Assembly: GCA_963660915.1 (NCBI GenBank)
Contig: CAVLAO010000014.1
Location: 1-30,907 of the forward strand
Direction of reading: 5' to 3'
DNA from: UMGS1766 sp963660915
GTDB lineage: Bacteria; Bacillota; Clostridia; Oscillospirales; Oscillospiraceae
DNA: 30,907 nucleotides
Below are positions 1 to 6,487 of the stretch, piece after piece. The notes under the pieces were generated by a model. It was not told the origin of the DNA and did no database searches. It saw nothing but the letters and a program-made list of their open reading frames with translations. Each line of letters begins with the position of its first letter. Position 1 is the first letter of the stretch. Both the position numbers and the translations under genes were made by a program.

Positions 1-407
1 GAAGCTCTCCAGCAAAGCACTTAGCTTGCCACTCCGGATCTTTATATACTTTGACTTCCTTATTAGTAAAGTTTCTTTCAAGCTTAAATCCGCAAAAGCA
101 AATAGTAAAATAGTGACCAAGTTCGTGAGCGATTGTCATTCTGTCTCTACCATTGCCGTCACAAGCACCATCATACACGCTCTGCTTAATACGGATATGA
201 CCAGTAAGAGCATTTGTATCAGCGTGAGTTCCAAAAGGCAATTCGTTGTCTTCTACTATTTCATAGCTGAAATTATCCTGAATTTCAGCAAGCACATCTA
301 ATAGTTCGACAACAGGGAAATACTTTTCATTTTCTAAATTGAAGAATCTCCTTAGAATTAAAGCCAAATCTCTGAGGTCTNNNNNNNNNNATAATATATT
401 CTGTCAA
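1..407 (-). CDS. ImmA/IrrE-family metallopeptidase, partial, interrupted by assembly gap
   Basis: The minus-strand frame between the gap and the window edge reads as a zinc metallopeptidase of the ImmA/IrrE (DUF955) family. It has RMTIAHELGHYFT with the HExxH zinc motif at 113-127, preceded by an FNLENEKYFPVVELLD stretch typical of the N-terminus of these proteins. Members cleave or derepress the XRE repressor encoded beside them. The likely start is TTG at 405-407: GAGGAGG lies 6 bases upstream, and the stop of the upstream repressor is at 409-411, so the two are translationally coupled. The downstream frame is not in register with this TTG across exactly ten Ns, so the true gap is probably not 10 bases. 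The C-terminus runs off the window. The family call is confident; the start is moderate. Confidence 0.75.
381..390. other. assembly gap (10 Ns)
   Basis: Ten undetermined bases fall inside the first codons of the ImmA-like gene. The reading frames on the two sides do not join in register over ten bases, so this looks like a placeholder of arbitrary length. Confidence 0.95.
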
Positions 408-408
408 A

Positions 409-774
409 CTATTCCTCCTCTTCCTTTCGCTTCAAGATTGCAAAAATCTTTTTACTGGTTTCTTCATCTAAGCTGTCAAAATGTCTGGCAAAGCATATTG
501 CGAGTTCACGGTTGCCAGAAGAAATATTCTTAATATTTAATTCAACGGTTTCTCCTGATTCGATAACGGCTGATTGCAAGTCATCTTGTTGTTTCGTTGA
601 AAGATTGTACAAGTCTGTTAATTTGTCATACCAAGAATCAGGCATTTTTTTCTTACCATTTTCAACAGCTGACAAAAAAGCTGAGGAAACATTTAAGTTT
701 TCCGCCATGTCTTTGAGTTTTTCACCATGCTGTAATCTTAGCTTTCTCAAAAAAACTCCAAGTATTGTGCTCAT
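409..774 (-). CDS. XRE-family HTH transcriptional repressor
   Basis: A 121-residue DNA-binding protein. Its N-terminal helix-turn-helix of the Cro/C1 type covers about residues 5-60 (LRKLRLQHGEKLKDMAENLN, then SSAFLSAVENGKK). The C-terminal part is charged and probably oligomerises; it ends in KRKEEEE. I chose ATG at 772-774 because an AGGGGGGAG ribosome binding site precedes it; the longer reading frame upstream runs through the promoter. It is followed directly by the ImmA-like peptidase, the common repressor-protease pairing of mobile elements and stress switches. Two near-identical 18-bp inverted repeats around its promoter suggest autorepression. The DNA is AT-richer than the exporter region that follows. 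Confidence 0.85.
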   Translation of the reverse strand: MSTILGVFLRKLRLQHGEKLKDMAENLNVSSAFLSAVENGKKKMPDSWYDKLTDLYNLSTKQQDDLQSAVIESGETVELNIKNISSGNRELAICFARHFDSLDEETSKKIFAILKRKEEEE

Positions 775-797
775 AGCGCTCCCCCCTCTCTCATTTC

Positions 798-815
798 TTA
801 ACCAAACTAGGTTAA
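798..815. promoter_or_regulatory. XRE operator O1 (18-bp inverted repeat)
   Basis: TTAACC-6-GGTTAA is a perfect 6-bp dyad just downstream of the -10 box. The same architecture recurs at 846-863. Binding here would block transcription of the repressor operon. Confidence 0.6.
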
Positions 816-819
816 TACT

Positions 820-849
820 AGTATACATCTATTTCACATTATTTGTCAA
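820..849 (-). promoter_or_regulatory. promoter of the XRE-ImmA pair
   Basis: On the minus strand, TTGACA (844-849) is separated by 18 bases from TATACT (820-825). The predicted transcription start is near 813, about 40 bases before the repressor ATG. Confidence 0.7.
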
Positions 850-863
850 CCGATTTAGGTTAA
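846..863. promoter_or_regulatory. XRE operator O2 (18-bp inverted repeat)
   Basis: TCAACC-6-GGTTAA is the second copy of the dyad, with one arm base changed. It overlaps the -35 box. The centres of the two copies are 48 bp apart and bracket the promoter. Confidence 0.6.
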
Positions 864-1024
864 TTTTGCAGCATAATCAAATAACATCTCTAGTGAGCAC
901 TCTCTTGCGGTATGCAAATTCATCTTACACAGGTGATCTTTGTTATCAAAATCACAACTGCGCAAGAGTTTATTGATGTAACGGAAAGATTGACGACAAA
1001 AATTTAAGAAAATCCACATAAAAT
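864..1024. other. intergenic, no convincing gene
   Basis: AT-rich DNA between the XRE promoter and the exporter terminator. A 31-codon plus-strand frame and a 62-codon minus-strand frame exist here, but neither has a good ribosome binding site or a recognisable family. Confidence 0.5.
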
Positions 1025-1064
1025 AAAAAAAGTGTAACTCCACATCTGGAATTACACTTTTTTT
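1025..1064. terminator. bidirectional terminator after the ABC exporter operon
   Basis: The AAAAAAGTGTAA and TTACACTTTTTT arms, with an inner TCCA/TGGA extension, form a long A/T-flanked hairpin. It lies about 75 bases past the stop of the exporter operon. The minus-strand transcript ends in a U-rich tract, as expected for intrinsic termination. Confidence 0.8.
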
Positions 1065-1136
1065 GATACTTCCTTATTTGATTTGCCCAGGGCTAATCCG
1101 CAAAGGATTTTGTATTCGATGAAAACGGAAGCGAAC

Positions 1137-3056
1137 TCAGGTCAACTGGAACTGACCGGTATAGAGCTGATAATATCTGCCCTTCTGATCCAGCAGTTCC
1201 TGATGGCTGCCCTTTTCCACAATCTCGCCGGCCTCGATTACTGCGATGGCGTTGGCGTTGCGGATGGTGGACAGACGGTGTGCAATGACGAACACCGTGC
1301 GGTTCTCCATCAGCGCATCCATACCCTTGCTGATGTGTGCCTCAGTGCGGGTGTCGATGGAGGAGGTTGCCTCATCCAGCACCATAACCGGGGGATCTGC
1401 CACCGCAGCGCGGGCAATGGCCAGCAACTGGCGCTGACCCTGACTCAGGTTTGCACCGTCGCCGGTAACCATGGTCTGGTAGCCGTCCGGCAGACGGCGG
1501 ATAAATCCATCGGCATTGGCGGTTTTCGCCGCAGCGATGCATTCCTCATCCGTAGCATCCAGCCGGCCGTAGCGAATGTTGTCCATTACGGTTCCGGTGA
1601 ACAGGTGGGTGTCCTGCAGCACTGCGCCCAGAGAATGGCGGAGGGAATCCTTCTGGATGTCCTTCACGTCGATGCCGTCATAGGTAATCGTGCCGGACTG
1701 AATCTCATAAAAACGGTTAATCAGGTTGGTAATCGTCGTCTTGCCTGCACCGGTAGAACCGACGAAAGCAATCTTCTGCCCCGGCTTTGCATAGACATTG
1801 ATGTGGTGAAGCACTTCCTTCTCCGGCACATAACCGAAGCACACGTCATGGAAGCGCACATCACCCCGCAGATCCACCAGTCGGAAGCCGCCGTTCTCCG
1901 GCACCTTCCACGCCCAGTGCTCCTTCTGGCCGGCCGGTTCTCTGCCCTCGCAGAGAACGTGATTCTCGTCCCAATGGGCCTGTACCAGAGTCACCTTGCC
2001 GCCGTCAACCTCCGGCTCGGCGTCCATAACCTCAAAGATGCGCTCAGCACCGGCCATAGCCGCCAACACGGTGGTCATCTGCATGGCAACCTGGTTGATG
2101 GGCTGAGACAACTGCTTTGCATAGGTCAGGAAGGAAACCAGACCGCCCACGTCAAATCCGCTGACTACGCTGAGGATACCGCCCAACACAGCGGTGACTG
2201 CATAGCCTACGTTGGTCAGCTGAGCGGAAATCGGCATCATCATCATGGAATAGGTGGTAGCACGGGAAGCCGCAACGCGATAGTTTTCATTCAGCTGTTC
2301 AAACTCAATGCGGGAAGCTTCCTCATGGGTAAAGGCCTTGATGACCTTCAAGCCCTCGATGTCTTCCTGCACCGCGCCGTTGACTGCACCCAGTGCCTTC
2401 TGCTGCTTGCGGTATTCTTTCTGGCTCATGCTGCCCAGCTTCTTAAAGGCCAGTGCGATCAGCACAAGAACCGCCAGAGAGACCAGGAACAGCAACGGGC
2501 TGAGCACCAGCATCATCACTACCGTGGCTACAAAGGAAATCACGCTGCTCAGCAGCTGCACAACGCTCTGCTCCAATGCCAGCTGGACGTTATCCGCGTC
2601 GTTGGTAAAGCGGCTCATCAGCTCTCCATGGGGATGCTGATCAAAGTAGCTCAGGGGCAGCTCCTGGAGTTTTTCAAACAGCTCCCGGCGCATCTGGTTG
2701 CAACCCTTCTGCGCCAGCTGCGCCATTAAATTGGCCTGCAAATATGCCGTGGCCGCCATCAGACAGTAAACCAGAACCATGGTCAGAATTCCGCTGCCCA
2801 AAGCAGGAAACACATTGCTGCCGGACTTCACCGCATCCGTCAGACCATTGATAATCGGACGCAGGGCATAAGTACCTGCGACACCGGACAGGGAGGACAG
2901 CACAACGCTGAGGAGAGCTCCGATCAGCATCAGCGGACGGCGGGTCAGGTAGCTGAAGGTGCGCAGAGCTGTGCCCTTCAAATCCTTCGGTTTGCCAAAA
3001 CCGCCGCGGCTTCCCGGACCGCCGCCGCCAACCGGCTTGCTATTCTTTTCAGCCAT
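1137..3056 (-). CDS. ABC exporter half-transporter, canonical ATPase subunit
   Basis: A 639-residue type IV (exporter-type) ABC protein: an N-terminal Gly-rich cytoplasmic tail (about 1-30), six membrane helices (about 35-340) and a C-terminal ATPase. Visible motifs are Walker A GSTGAGKTT (about 433), signature LSQGQ (about 535, where LSGGQ is usual), Walker B VMVLDEATS (about 557) with the catalytic Glu, and H-loop AHR. An unusual insert of about 35 residues (around DENHVLCEGREPAGQKEHW) lies between the membrane and ATPase domains. It starts 8 bases inside the end of the partner gene, with GAAGGGG as ribosome binding site. The partner carries the degenerate catalytic residues, so together they form a heterodimeric exporter of the TM287/288 or LmrCD kind. 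The substrate (drug, lipid or peptide) cannot be told from sequence. Confidence 0.92.
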   Translation of the reverse strand: MAEKNSKPVGGGGPGSRGGFGKPKDLKGTALRTFSYLTRRPLMLIGALLSVVLSSLSGVAGTYALRPIINGLTDAVKSGSNVFPALGSGILTMVLVYCLMAATAYLQANLMAQLAQKGCNQMRRELFEKLQELPLSYFDQHPHGELMSRFTNDADNVQLALEQSVVQLLSSVISFVATVVMMLVLSPLLFLVSLAVLVLIALAFKKLGSMSQKEYRKQQKALGAVNGAVQEDIEGLKVIKAFTHEEASRIEFEQLNENYRVAASRATTYSMMMMPISAQLTNVGYAVTAVLGGILSVVSGFDVGGLVSFLTYAKQLSQPINQVAMQMTTVLAAMAGAERIFEVMDAEPEVDGGKVTLVQAHWDENHVLCEGREPAGQKEHWAWKVPENGGFRLVDLRGDVRFHDVCFGYVPEKEVLHHINVYAKPGQKIAFVGSTGAGKTTITNLINRFYEIQSGTITYDGIDVKDIQKDSLRHSLGAVLQDTHLFTGTVMDNIRYGRLDATDEECIAAAKTANADGFIRRLPDGYQTMVTGDGANLSQGQRQLLAIARAAVADPPVMVLDEATSSIDTRTEAHISKGMDALMENRTVFVIAHRLSTIRNANAIAVIEAGEIVEKGSHQELLDQKGRYYQLYTGQFQLT

Positions 3057-4791
3057 TCTCGGACACCCCTTCCTGCTGAGACCAGTAGATCTCCTGATAA
3101 ATTGCGTTGGACTTCATCAGCTCATCGTGAGTACCGTGACCGGCAATGGTGCCTTCGTCCAGAACGAGGATCTGATCTGCATTCTGCACGGAGCTGATGC
3201 GCTGGGCGATTAGCACCACCGTGGTATCTTTCAGGTTATTGTGGAAGGACTCCCGAATGCTGGCCTCGGTGGCGGAGTCCACTGCAGAAGTGGAGTCGTC
3301 CAGAATCAGCACAGCCGGCTTGCGGAGCATGGCGCGGGCAATGCACAACCGCTGCTTCTGACCGCCGGAAACGTTTACGCCGCCCTGCTCCAGATGGGTA
3401 TCAAACCCCTTGGGGAAGTTCATGATAAAGTCATAGGCCTGAGCATCCTTCGCCGCCTGAATCATCTGCTCTTCCGTGGCGTTCGGATCACCCCACAGCA
3501 AATTCTCCCGAATCGTACCGGAAAACAGCACGTTGTTCTGCAGCACCATGCCAATGCGATGGCGCAGCTCTTCTACCGGATATTTCCGGACATCCACATC
3601 GTCCAGCAGCACCTCGCCGCCGGTGACATCGTAGAAGCGGGGGATCAGGTTCACAAGACTGGACTTGCCCACACCGGTACCGCCGACAATGGCCAGCACC
3701 TGACCGGGTTTTGCCGTGAAATTGATGTCATTGAGCACATTCTCGCCGCTGCCGTCTGCCTTGTATTTGAAGTCCACATGGCGGAACTCCACCTTACCCT
3801 GAGGTGCAGGGAGCTGATCGGCCGTATCTTCGCCGTCTTCGATGGAGGGCTCCCGGTCGATTACCTCAAAAATACGCTTTCCGGAGGCACTGGCGCGGAC
3901 ATATTGCAGAAGCACCATGGCCAGCATCATGATGGAGATCAGAATGTTGAAAATGTAGGTAACAATGGAGGACAGTGTGCCCACAGCCAGCGTGCCGCCC
4001 AGAACCATCCGGCCGCCGAAGAACAGCACCAGAGCGGTGACGATGGTAATGCCCATCATCATGATCGGCATCTGAAGCACAACCGTCAGCACTGCCTTCA
4101 AACCGGCGTGAGTAAAGGCATCGTTGGCGTTTCTGAACTTTTCTTCTTCGTGATCTTCCCGAACAAAGGCCTTCACCACCCGGATGCCAACCAGGTTTTC
4201 CTGCACTTTTTCGTTCAGTTCATCGATTTTCTTCTGCATCATCTCAAACAGAGGATGACACTTGTACATCAGCAAACCGATAGCACCGGCAATGACGGGA
4301 ATCGCCGCCACCAGAATCAGCGCCAACTGCCACTGCATGGTAAACAGCACCACCAGAGACACAAAAATCTGCGCCAGTGTGCGCCACAGCATGCGGATCA
4401 TCATCATCACGAAGTTCTGCACGTTGGTGATATCGTTGGTCAAACGGGTGACCAGAGAAGCGGAGGAGAAATAGTCAATGTCCGCAAAGGAGAAGCGGGC
4501 AATGTTGGCAAACTCCGCCTTACGCAGGTTTGCACCCACGCCGATGGCTCCGTAGGAGCCGAACTTGGCACCGAAGGCGCCTAAGAACACCGCGGCGACC
4601 GCCATGATAAACATCACAACGCCGATACGGTAGATAATGGGCAGGTTGCCCACCATAATGCCGTCGTCGATGATCTTGGCGATCAGCAGCGGCAGCGACA
4701 GTTCACCGGCCGTCTCCAGCACGACGAACAGAGGCGCGAGGAAGATATATTTCTTATAATCCCCCGCATAAGATAACAGTCGTTTGGTCAT
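3049..4791 (-). CDS. ABC exporter half-transporter, degenerate ATPase subunit
   Basis: A 580-residue half-transporter with six membrane helices (about 15-310) and an ATPase with Walker A GGTGVGKSS (about 370) and signature VSGGQKQR. After Walker B it reads LILDDSTS, so the catalytic Glu is Asp. The H-loop reads IAQRISS, so the switch His is Gln. These two substitutions are the hallmark of the degenerate-site subunit in heterodimeric ABC exporters. ATG at 4789-4791 was chosen over a longer frame because AGAAAGGA precedes it and because it overlaps the MarR stop as ATGA. The order MarR-subunit A-subunit B is common in drug-efflux operons of Clostridia, and expression probably follows the MarR repressor. 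Confidence 0.92.
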   Translation of the reverse strand: MTKRLLSYAGDYKKYIFLAPLFVVLETAGELSLPLLIAKIIDDGIMVGNLPIIYRIGVVMFIMAVAAVFLGAFGAKFGSYGAIGVGANLRKAEFANIARFSFADIDYFSSASLVTRLTNDITNVQNFVMMMIRMLWRTLAQIFVSLVVLFTMQWQLALILVAAIPVIAGAIGLLMYKCHPLFEMMQKKIDELNEKVQENLVGIRVVKAFVREDHEEEKFRNANDAFTHAGLKAVLTVVLQMPIMMMGITIVTALVLFFGGRMVLGGTLAVGTLSSIVTYIFNILISIMMLAMVLLQYVRASASGKRIFEVIDREPSIEDGEDTADQLPAPQGKVEFRHVDFKYKADGSGENVLNDINFTAKPGQVLAIVGGTGVGKSSLVNLIPRFYDVTGGEVLLDDVDVRKYPVEELRHRIGMVLQNNVLFSGTIRENLLWGDPNATEEQMIQAAKDAQAYDFIMNFPKGFDTHLEQGGVNVSGGQKQRLCIARAMLRKPAVLILDDSTSAVDSATEASIRESFHNNLKDTTVVLIAQRISSVQNADQILVLDEGTIAGHGTHDELMKSNAIYQEIYWSQQEGVSENG

Positions 4792-5291
4792 GTGTGATTC
4801 CTTTCTTGAAACGAGCCCGGACAACTCGGAGTCTCCGGTTCGCAGTCCCCGCCGATCGCATACAGATTCGCCAGCATATGGCGGTAATCCTGCTTCAGCC
4901 GCTCAACCTCCTCCGGCGAAAACCCGGCATAGAGCCGCGCATCCACGCTGTCAATGGCCAACTGGCAGCGCGCAATGGCATCTCTCCCCTTCTGGGTAAT
5001 GAATACCCGCTTGCAGCGGCCGTCGGTATCGTCGGAATGCTTGGTAATATAGCCCTGCCGCTCCAGACTCTTCAGGCTGGCGGTCATCGTGGCCGGACTG
5101 ACGTGAACCGACTGGGCCAGCTCCCGCTGGGTCGCACCGCCTTCCGTGGCATGATGCAGCACAAACAGCACGCTGGGCTGCCCGAGATCCTGCAATCCCT
5201 GCGCCGTCAGGGCTGCCACCATTGCATTATGATGTGCCCGCTGCACGTCATGAAACAAAGTCAGCTCTTCCGGCAATTTATGAAAATCCAC
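4788..5291 (-). CDS. MarR-family transcriptional regulator
   Basis: A 167-residue winged-helix repressor. The recognition region reads ATQRELAQSVHVSPATMTAS, followed by LKSLERQGYITKHSDDTDGR with the DxR-type wing, and flanking dimerisation helices. It starts with GTG (5289-5291); the AGAAGGGAAGG ribosome binding site is somewhat distant. The stop overlaps the ATG of the first exporter gene, so all three genes are co-translated. A perfect 12-bp palindrome just upstream is its probable operator. MarR proteins of this type usually release DNA on binding the compound that the linked exporter removes. Confidence 0.9.
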   Translation of the reverse strand: MDFHKLPEELTLFHDVQRAHHNAMVAALTAQGLQDLGQPSVLFVLHHATEGGATQRELAQSVHVSPATMTASLKSLERQGYITKHSDDTDGRCKRVFITQKGRDAIARCQLAIDSVDARLYAGFSPEEVERLKQDYRHMLANLYAIGGDCEPETPSCPGSFQERNHT

Positions 5292-5315
5292 AGAAGATAC
5301 ACCTTCCCTTCTACG

Positions 5316-5346
5316 CCCGAATTATTTTGTGGGCAAATAATTCGGG
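5316..5346. promoter_or_regulatory. MarR operator, 12-bp perfect palindrome
   Basis: Arms CCCGAATTATTT (5316-5327) and AAATAATTCGGG (5335-5346) flank a 7-base spacer. The site lies between the start of transcription and the marR ribosome binding site, so a bound dimer would block the operon. Confidence 0.75.
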
Positions 5347-5369
5347 GGCTAATCTTTCGTACCCTTATC

Positions 5370-5397
5370 ATTTTACACAGAACAGCTCCAATGTCAA
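5370..5397 (-). promoter_or_regulatory. promoter of the marR-exporter operon
   Basis: On the minus strand, TTGACA (5392-5397) lies 16 bases from TAAAAT (5370-5375). The palindromic operator begins about 24 bases downstream of the -10 box. Confidence 0.65.
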
Positions 5398-5441
5398 GAA
5401 GAAAAAGGAAATTTTTTCTCTAAATTTTATGGAACATTTGT

Positions 5442-5470
5442 TTGCTTTTTTCAGCAATGTGTGCTATGAT
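5442..5470 (+). promoter_or_regulatory. lexA promoter
   Basis: TTGCTT (5442-5447), a 17-base spacer and TATGAT (5465-5470). Transcription would start near 5477, giving a leader of about 240 bases before lexA. Confidence 0.6.
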
Positions 5471-5477
5471 ACCTGTA

Positions 5478-5491
5478 CGAACATCTGTGCG
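5478..5491. promoter_or_regulatory. LexA (SOS) box
   Basis: CGAACATCTGTGCG matches the Firmicutes LexA consensus CGAAC-N4-GTTCG except for one base. It sits at the predicted start of transcription, the usual place for lexA autorepression. Confidence 0.65.
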
Positions 5492-5516
5492 AATGGTTTC
5501 AGGGATTCTGCCGGTC

Positions 5517-5635
5517 TGTCATTCTGAGACAGCGCCGGCCGACGAAGAATCGGATTGCTTACTTAGACTCCTGCTGTTTCAACGGCTGCTGCAGAAGCAG
5601 ATATTTTCGGATTCTTCGCTTCGCTCAGAATGACA
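5517..5635. repeat. MITE-like palindromic repeat in the lexA leader
   Basis: Perfect 12-bp terminal arms TGTCATTCTGAG (5517-5528) and CTCAGAATGACA (5624-5635), plus inner 9-bp arms CGAAGAATC (5543-5551) and GATTCTTCG (5610-5618). The right end in reverse complement reads TGTCATTCTGAG-CGAAGCGAAGAATC, a dispersed repeat I recall from many bacterial genomes. It would fold into a long hairpin in the lexA leader RNA. Confidence 0.7.
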
Positions 5636-5716
5636 GTACAAGAAATGCTCAGACTGACAATATGTGAACGCTCAGGCTGGCAGAACATCACACTACAAAC
5701 AAAAGGAGGACCGGAC

Positions 5717-6313
5717 ATGAGCCATCTCAGTGCAAAACAGCAGCAGATCTACCAATACATCCTGTCCTACGCCCAAACCAACGGCTATCCCCCCTCTGTG
5801 CGGGAAATTGCCGCCGCCGTCGGTCTGAAGAGTCCGTCCACCGTCCACTTTCATCTGAAAAGTCTGGAAGAGGCCGGCGTTATTGTCCGGGGTGCCGGCA
5901 AAACCAGAGCCATCACCGCAGTACATCCCATGGCAGAAGAAGCAAGCCGCCCGGAAAACCGCATCCCTGTGCTGGGTTGTGTTGCCGCCGGGGAGCCAAT
6001 TCTGGCGGAAGAACTGGCGGAGGAATTCATTCCCTTCGACCATGGGGAGGACTGCTTTGCCCTGCGCATTCGGGGCGAGAGCATGCTGAACGCCGGAATC
6101 CTGCCGGGGGATCTGGTGATCGTTCGCCGCCAGTCCACCGCGGTCAACGGCGACATTGTCATCGCTCTTTTAGGGGACGAGGCCACCTGCAAGCGCTTTT
6201 CCCGGAAAGACGGTCACATCTGGCTGCTGCCGGAAAACGAGGACTATTCTCCTATTGACGGCACTTTTGCCCGCATTCTGGGCCGGGTAATCTCCCTGCA
6301 GCGTTATTATTGA
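5717..6313 (+). CDS. lexA: LexA SOS-response repressor
   Basis: A 198-residue protein of normal LexA length. The N-terminal winged helix (about 1-65) reads QQQIYQYILSYAQTNGYPPS, then VREIAAAVGLKSPSTVHFHL. The C-terminal S24 peptidase domain has the self-cleavage site VAAGEP (Ala91-Gly92), the catalytic Ser122 in RGESML, and the catalytic Lys159 in ATCKRF. It represses DNA-repair genes until RecA-stimulated self-cleavage. I chose ATG at 5717 because AAAGGAGG precedes it; the longer frame would start inside the palindromic repeat. A LexA box at the promoter indicates autoregulation. It is monocistronic: a terminator follows, and the next gene is on the other strand. Confidence 0.96.
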   Translation: MSHLSAKQQQIYQYILSYAQTNGYPPSVREIAAAVGLKSPSTVHFHLKSLEEAGVIVRGAGKTRAITAVHPMAEEASRPENRIPVLGCVAAGEPILAEELAEEFIPFDHGEDCFALRIRGESMLNAGILPGDLVIVRRQSTAVNGDIVIALLGDEATCKRFSRKDGHIWLLPENEDYSPIDGTFARILGRVISLQRYY

Positions 6314-6421
6314 AATTTATTTTCACATTTCTGGCTGAAAGCGGAGTCTTTCTCTGCAAAATGAAACAAATTTTCTTAAAAATGTGGAAAATGCAGTGGA
6401 AACTGTGGAAAATCAGGCATA

Positions 6422-6474
6422 AAAACAACGTCCGACGGCTGCCAATTACAGCAGCTGTCGGACGTTGTTTGTCT
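6422..6474. terminator. bidirectional terminator between lexA and the glycosyltransferase
   Basis: Near-perfect arms of about 20 bases (AACAACGTCCGAC-GGCTGC and GCAGC-TGTCGGACGTTGTT), flanked by A and T runs, serve both converging genes. Confidence 0.85.
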
Positions 6475-6487
6475 TTCCGCTTAAGAG

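Noticed and set aside
855..1043. 62-codon minus-strand frame and a 31-codon plus-strand frame (from about 913)
   Set aside because: No good ribosome binding site and no recognisable family; the minus frame crosses the terminator.
1083..2729. 548-codon plus-strand frame opposite the ABC exporter gene
   Set aside because: Antisense shadow of a clear ABC transporter; its His/Gln-rich sequence matches no family.
3241..4584. 447-codon plus-strand frame opposite the second ABC exporter gene
   Set aside because: Antisense shadow, with no start signal and no recognisable domain.
5442..5633. 63-codon frame across the lexA leader
   Set aside because: It is made largely of the palindromic repeat and the promoter; no ribosome binding site.
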